From assembly GCA_964409695.1 (NCBI GenBank), contig CAYPDX010000062.1, positions 1 to 5,996 on the forward strand: DNA of 5,996 nucleotides, written 5' to 3'. Shown here in pieces: positions 4,862 to 5,996 of this stretch. The notes under the pieces are model-generated. The model was not told the DNA's origin and ran no database searches. It worked only from the letters and a program-made list of their open reading frames with translations. The translations under genes were made by a program, and so were the position numbers. The stretch is from JABDAD01 sp964409695 (GTDB taxonomy: Bacteria; Pseudomonadota; Alphaproteobacteria; Rickettsiales; Rickettsiaceae). How positions within the stretch are numbered: the first letter of the stretch is position 1; the number at the start of each line of letters is the position of its first letter.

Positions 4862-5317
4862 ATGGTAACTTTAGTAGGGATTCAATCAAATTTTGTGAAT
4901 GCAATAAAAGATCTATTGGAATTAGAATATGACGCTGTGGAGACTTACACAACAGCGATTAAAAAACTACAAAATATTGAAAATAAGCAAATGCTAACAA
5001 ACTTTAGAGCTGATCATGAGAGGCATATAAAAGAGCTTGTTGCATGGCTTAAATTACATAAAGAGGAAGTGCCTACATCTGATCCAAGTGGCAAAAGTGT
5101 TATAGCAAAAATCGCTCTAGAACTTGCTAATACTTTCGGCAGCGACGGAGAGATTTTAAATGAGATAATTTCTGCAGAAAATGACACTAATACTGCATAC
5201 GAACGTATTAATGATCATAGTGATAAAGCAGATGATATATCACAAGTATTAAAGCATGCTCTCGAAGATGAACGGAGACATAGAAAATCAATACAAGAAG
5301 TTATTGATAAAAAGTAG
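4862..5317 (+). CDS. Ferritin-like four-helix protein (DUF2383-type), 151 aa
   Basis: The ATG at 4862 is chosen because GAGG lies five bases before it; an in-frame TTG ten codons earlier has no good site. The protein starts MVTLVGIQSNFVNAIKDL and is predicted to be four helices. Helix 1 holds LLELEYDAVETY (18-29), helix 2 DHERHIKEL (51-59), helix 3 AENDTNTAYERI (105-116) and helix 4 LEDERRHRKSI (134-144). Acidic residues and His in each helix resemble the diiron sites of ferritin-like proteins. Helix 4 has a proper ExxH (E137, H140). Helix 2 has H52-E53-R54-H55, where the usual first Glu is His, so metal binding is not certain. Length and motifs match the DUF2383-type family, whose role is poorly known and often guessed to be stress or iron related. 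It is probably the second gene of a unit with the 100-aa protein, ended by the hairpin at 5320-5360. Confidence 0.8.
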   Translation: MVTLVGIQSNFVNAIKDLLELEYDAVETYTTAIKKLQNIENKQMLTNFRADHERHIKELVAWLKLHKEEVPTSDPSGKSVIAKIALELANTFGSDGEILNEIISAENDTNTAYERINDHSDKADDISQVLKHALEDERRHRKSIQEVIDKK

Positions 5318-5319
5318 AG

Positions 5320-5360
5320 TATAAAAGCCAAGAGGTCTTTGAGCTCTCTTGGCTTTTATA
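5320..5360. terminator. Strong intrinsic terminator after the ferritin-like gene
   Basis: Perfect 15-bp arms (5320-5334 and 5346-5360) enclose an 11-base loop. The GC-rich core CCAAGAG/CTCTTGG is followed by CTTTT on the plus strand and, by symmetry, on the minus strand, so it could stop transcription both ways. It begins 2 bp after the stop codon and separates the ferritin-like gene from the lipoprotein gene. Confidence 0.85.
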
Positions 5361-5419
5361 AGACTTATATGTTTTGTGTTAAGATACTAACCTAAAGTTT
5401 GTTTGGAGAGTAAAAATAA

Positions 5420-5800
5420 ATGCCAACAAAAATATATAAATGTGGGAGTATGTATATTAAAGGAGCGCTTTATTTATTTATTATAATTATGCTGTCAAGT
5501 TGTACTTTAACTGAATATTTTAGAAAGACATCCAAACCTTCAAATAAGATTACTTATAATGAGCAGCATCAAACAAGAACATTAAAACAAACTGGATCAG
5601 ATTTAAGAATTTCAAGTGGTATACATATAGACCTCGTCGCTTTAGACTTATATAAGCAAGTAACCGTGACAGTTAATAAAGGGATTGTTACTTATACTGG
5701 TACAGTCCCCACTGAAAGAGACAAGTTAGTAGCACTTGGCGTAGCATGGAAGCAAAATGGAGTAAAAAAAGTAATTAATAACCTTGAGGTAGCTAAATAA
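5420..5800 (+). CDS. BON-domain lipoprotein, 126 aa
   Basis: The N-terminus has basic residues (K4, K7, K14), a hydrophobic core YLFIIIM and the lipobox LSSC with Cys28, so signal peptidase II should cleave before Cys28 and the mature protein should be lipid-anchored. A linker of about 30 residues follows. One BON domain then covers about residues 60-125: a first helix (LVALDL), strand KQVTVTVNKG, strand IVTYTGTVP, a helix with DKLVALGVAWKQ, and the last strand GVKKVINNLEV. BON domains bind phospholipid or other envelope partners and occur in DolP- and OsmY-like proteins, which usually carry two; this one has one. The start at 5420 has GGAGAG about ten bases upstream. An alternative at Met11 (5450) would give a shorter leader but has its purine run too close. 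No strong promoter is clear between the terminator and the start. Confidence 0.85.
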   Translation: MPTKIYKCGSMYIKGALYLFIIIMLSSCTLTEYFRKTSKPSNKITYNEQHQTRTLKQTGSDLRISSGIHIDLVALDLYKQVTVTVNKGIVTYTGTVPTERDKLVALGVAWKQNGVKKVINNLEVAK

Positions 5801-5996
5801 AGTTTGTTTAAATTTTGTGTAGGTGTAGCTGAGGGTAAATTTAAATTTAGGCCACTCTTGAGCTAATATGCCCTCTGGGTTCACAAAGAATTTTTGCGAC
5901 TCGTTCCTTTCTTAGTTTTTGTAGCACTTATTTAAGCTTTGTTGGGTCTTTTGATGTAATTGTGTAAATTTCTTATGGGTTATATAGTAACAATAT
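5801..5996. other. Right end of the window, no gene supported
   Basis: Reading frames here are short and broken on both strands. A minus-strand piece reads LRKERVAKILCEPRGHISSR before a stop, which might be a gene remnant but is not recognised. A 14-bp AT palindrome (TAAATTTAAATTTA, 5836-5849) is the only symmetric element. No terminator for the lipoprotein gene is evident. Confidence 0.5.

Noticed and set aside
4650..4868. Plus-strand open frame rich in Ile, Lys and Met
   Set aside because: It overlaps the 100-aa gene in another frame, has the composition of frame-shifted Lys/Asp codons and has no binding site.
5855..5940. Minus-strand fragment LRKERVAKILCEPRGHISSR as a gene remnant
   Set aside because: It is short, has stops on both sides, has no binding site and matches no family I know.

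Overview
The window is AT-rich DNA that looks like the accessory part of an intracellular (Rickettsiales-like) bacterial genome. The grounds are an ankyrin-repeat gene at the left edge, decayed IS30 and IS6-family insertion sequences, several small unrecognised proteins, and gene remnants that are still readable. The host assignment is inference, since no rRNA, tRNA or housekeeping gene is present.

Left part (1-1300): the first 43 codons of an ankyrin-repeat protein read leftwards off the edge. Next is an IS30-family element whose transposase is broken twice, by an internal deletion and a frameshift. Beside it lies the last 48 codons of an IS6-family transposase with its right terminal repeat at 1265-1280.

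Middle part, minus strand (1295-4240): a 370-aa protein I cannot assign sits between a strong terminator and a consensus sigma-70 promoter whose -10 lies inside an inverted repeat. Upstream of it are a short reading frame broken by a stop, a broken chaB gene, a 116-aa disordered protein and a 156-aa protein with three membrane segments. The three intact minus-strand genes all begin Met-Ser-Lys. Two sequences resembling IS6 ends lie in the decayed zone between 2575 and 2865.

Right part, plus strand (4351-5800): a near-consensus promoter is followed at once by a perfect 11-bp inverted repeat in a leader of about 120 nt. It probably drives a two-gene unit, a highly charged disordered 100-aa protein and a ferritin-like protein, closed by a 15-bp hairpin terminator. 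A single-BON-domain lipoprotein follows. The ferritin-like protein, the BON lipoprotein and the ChaB remnant suggest a stress or envelope theme, but only by gene type. The last 196 bases hold no gene I can support.

The best candidates for something undescribed are the 370-aa orphan with its promoter/operator arrangement, and the leader hairpin in front of the disordered protein plus ferritin-like pair.
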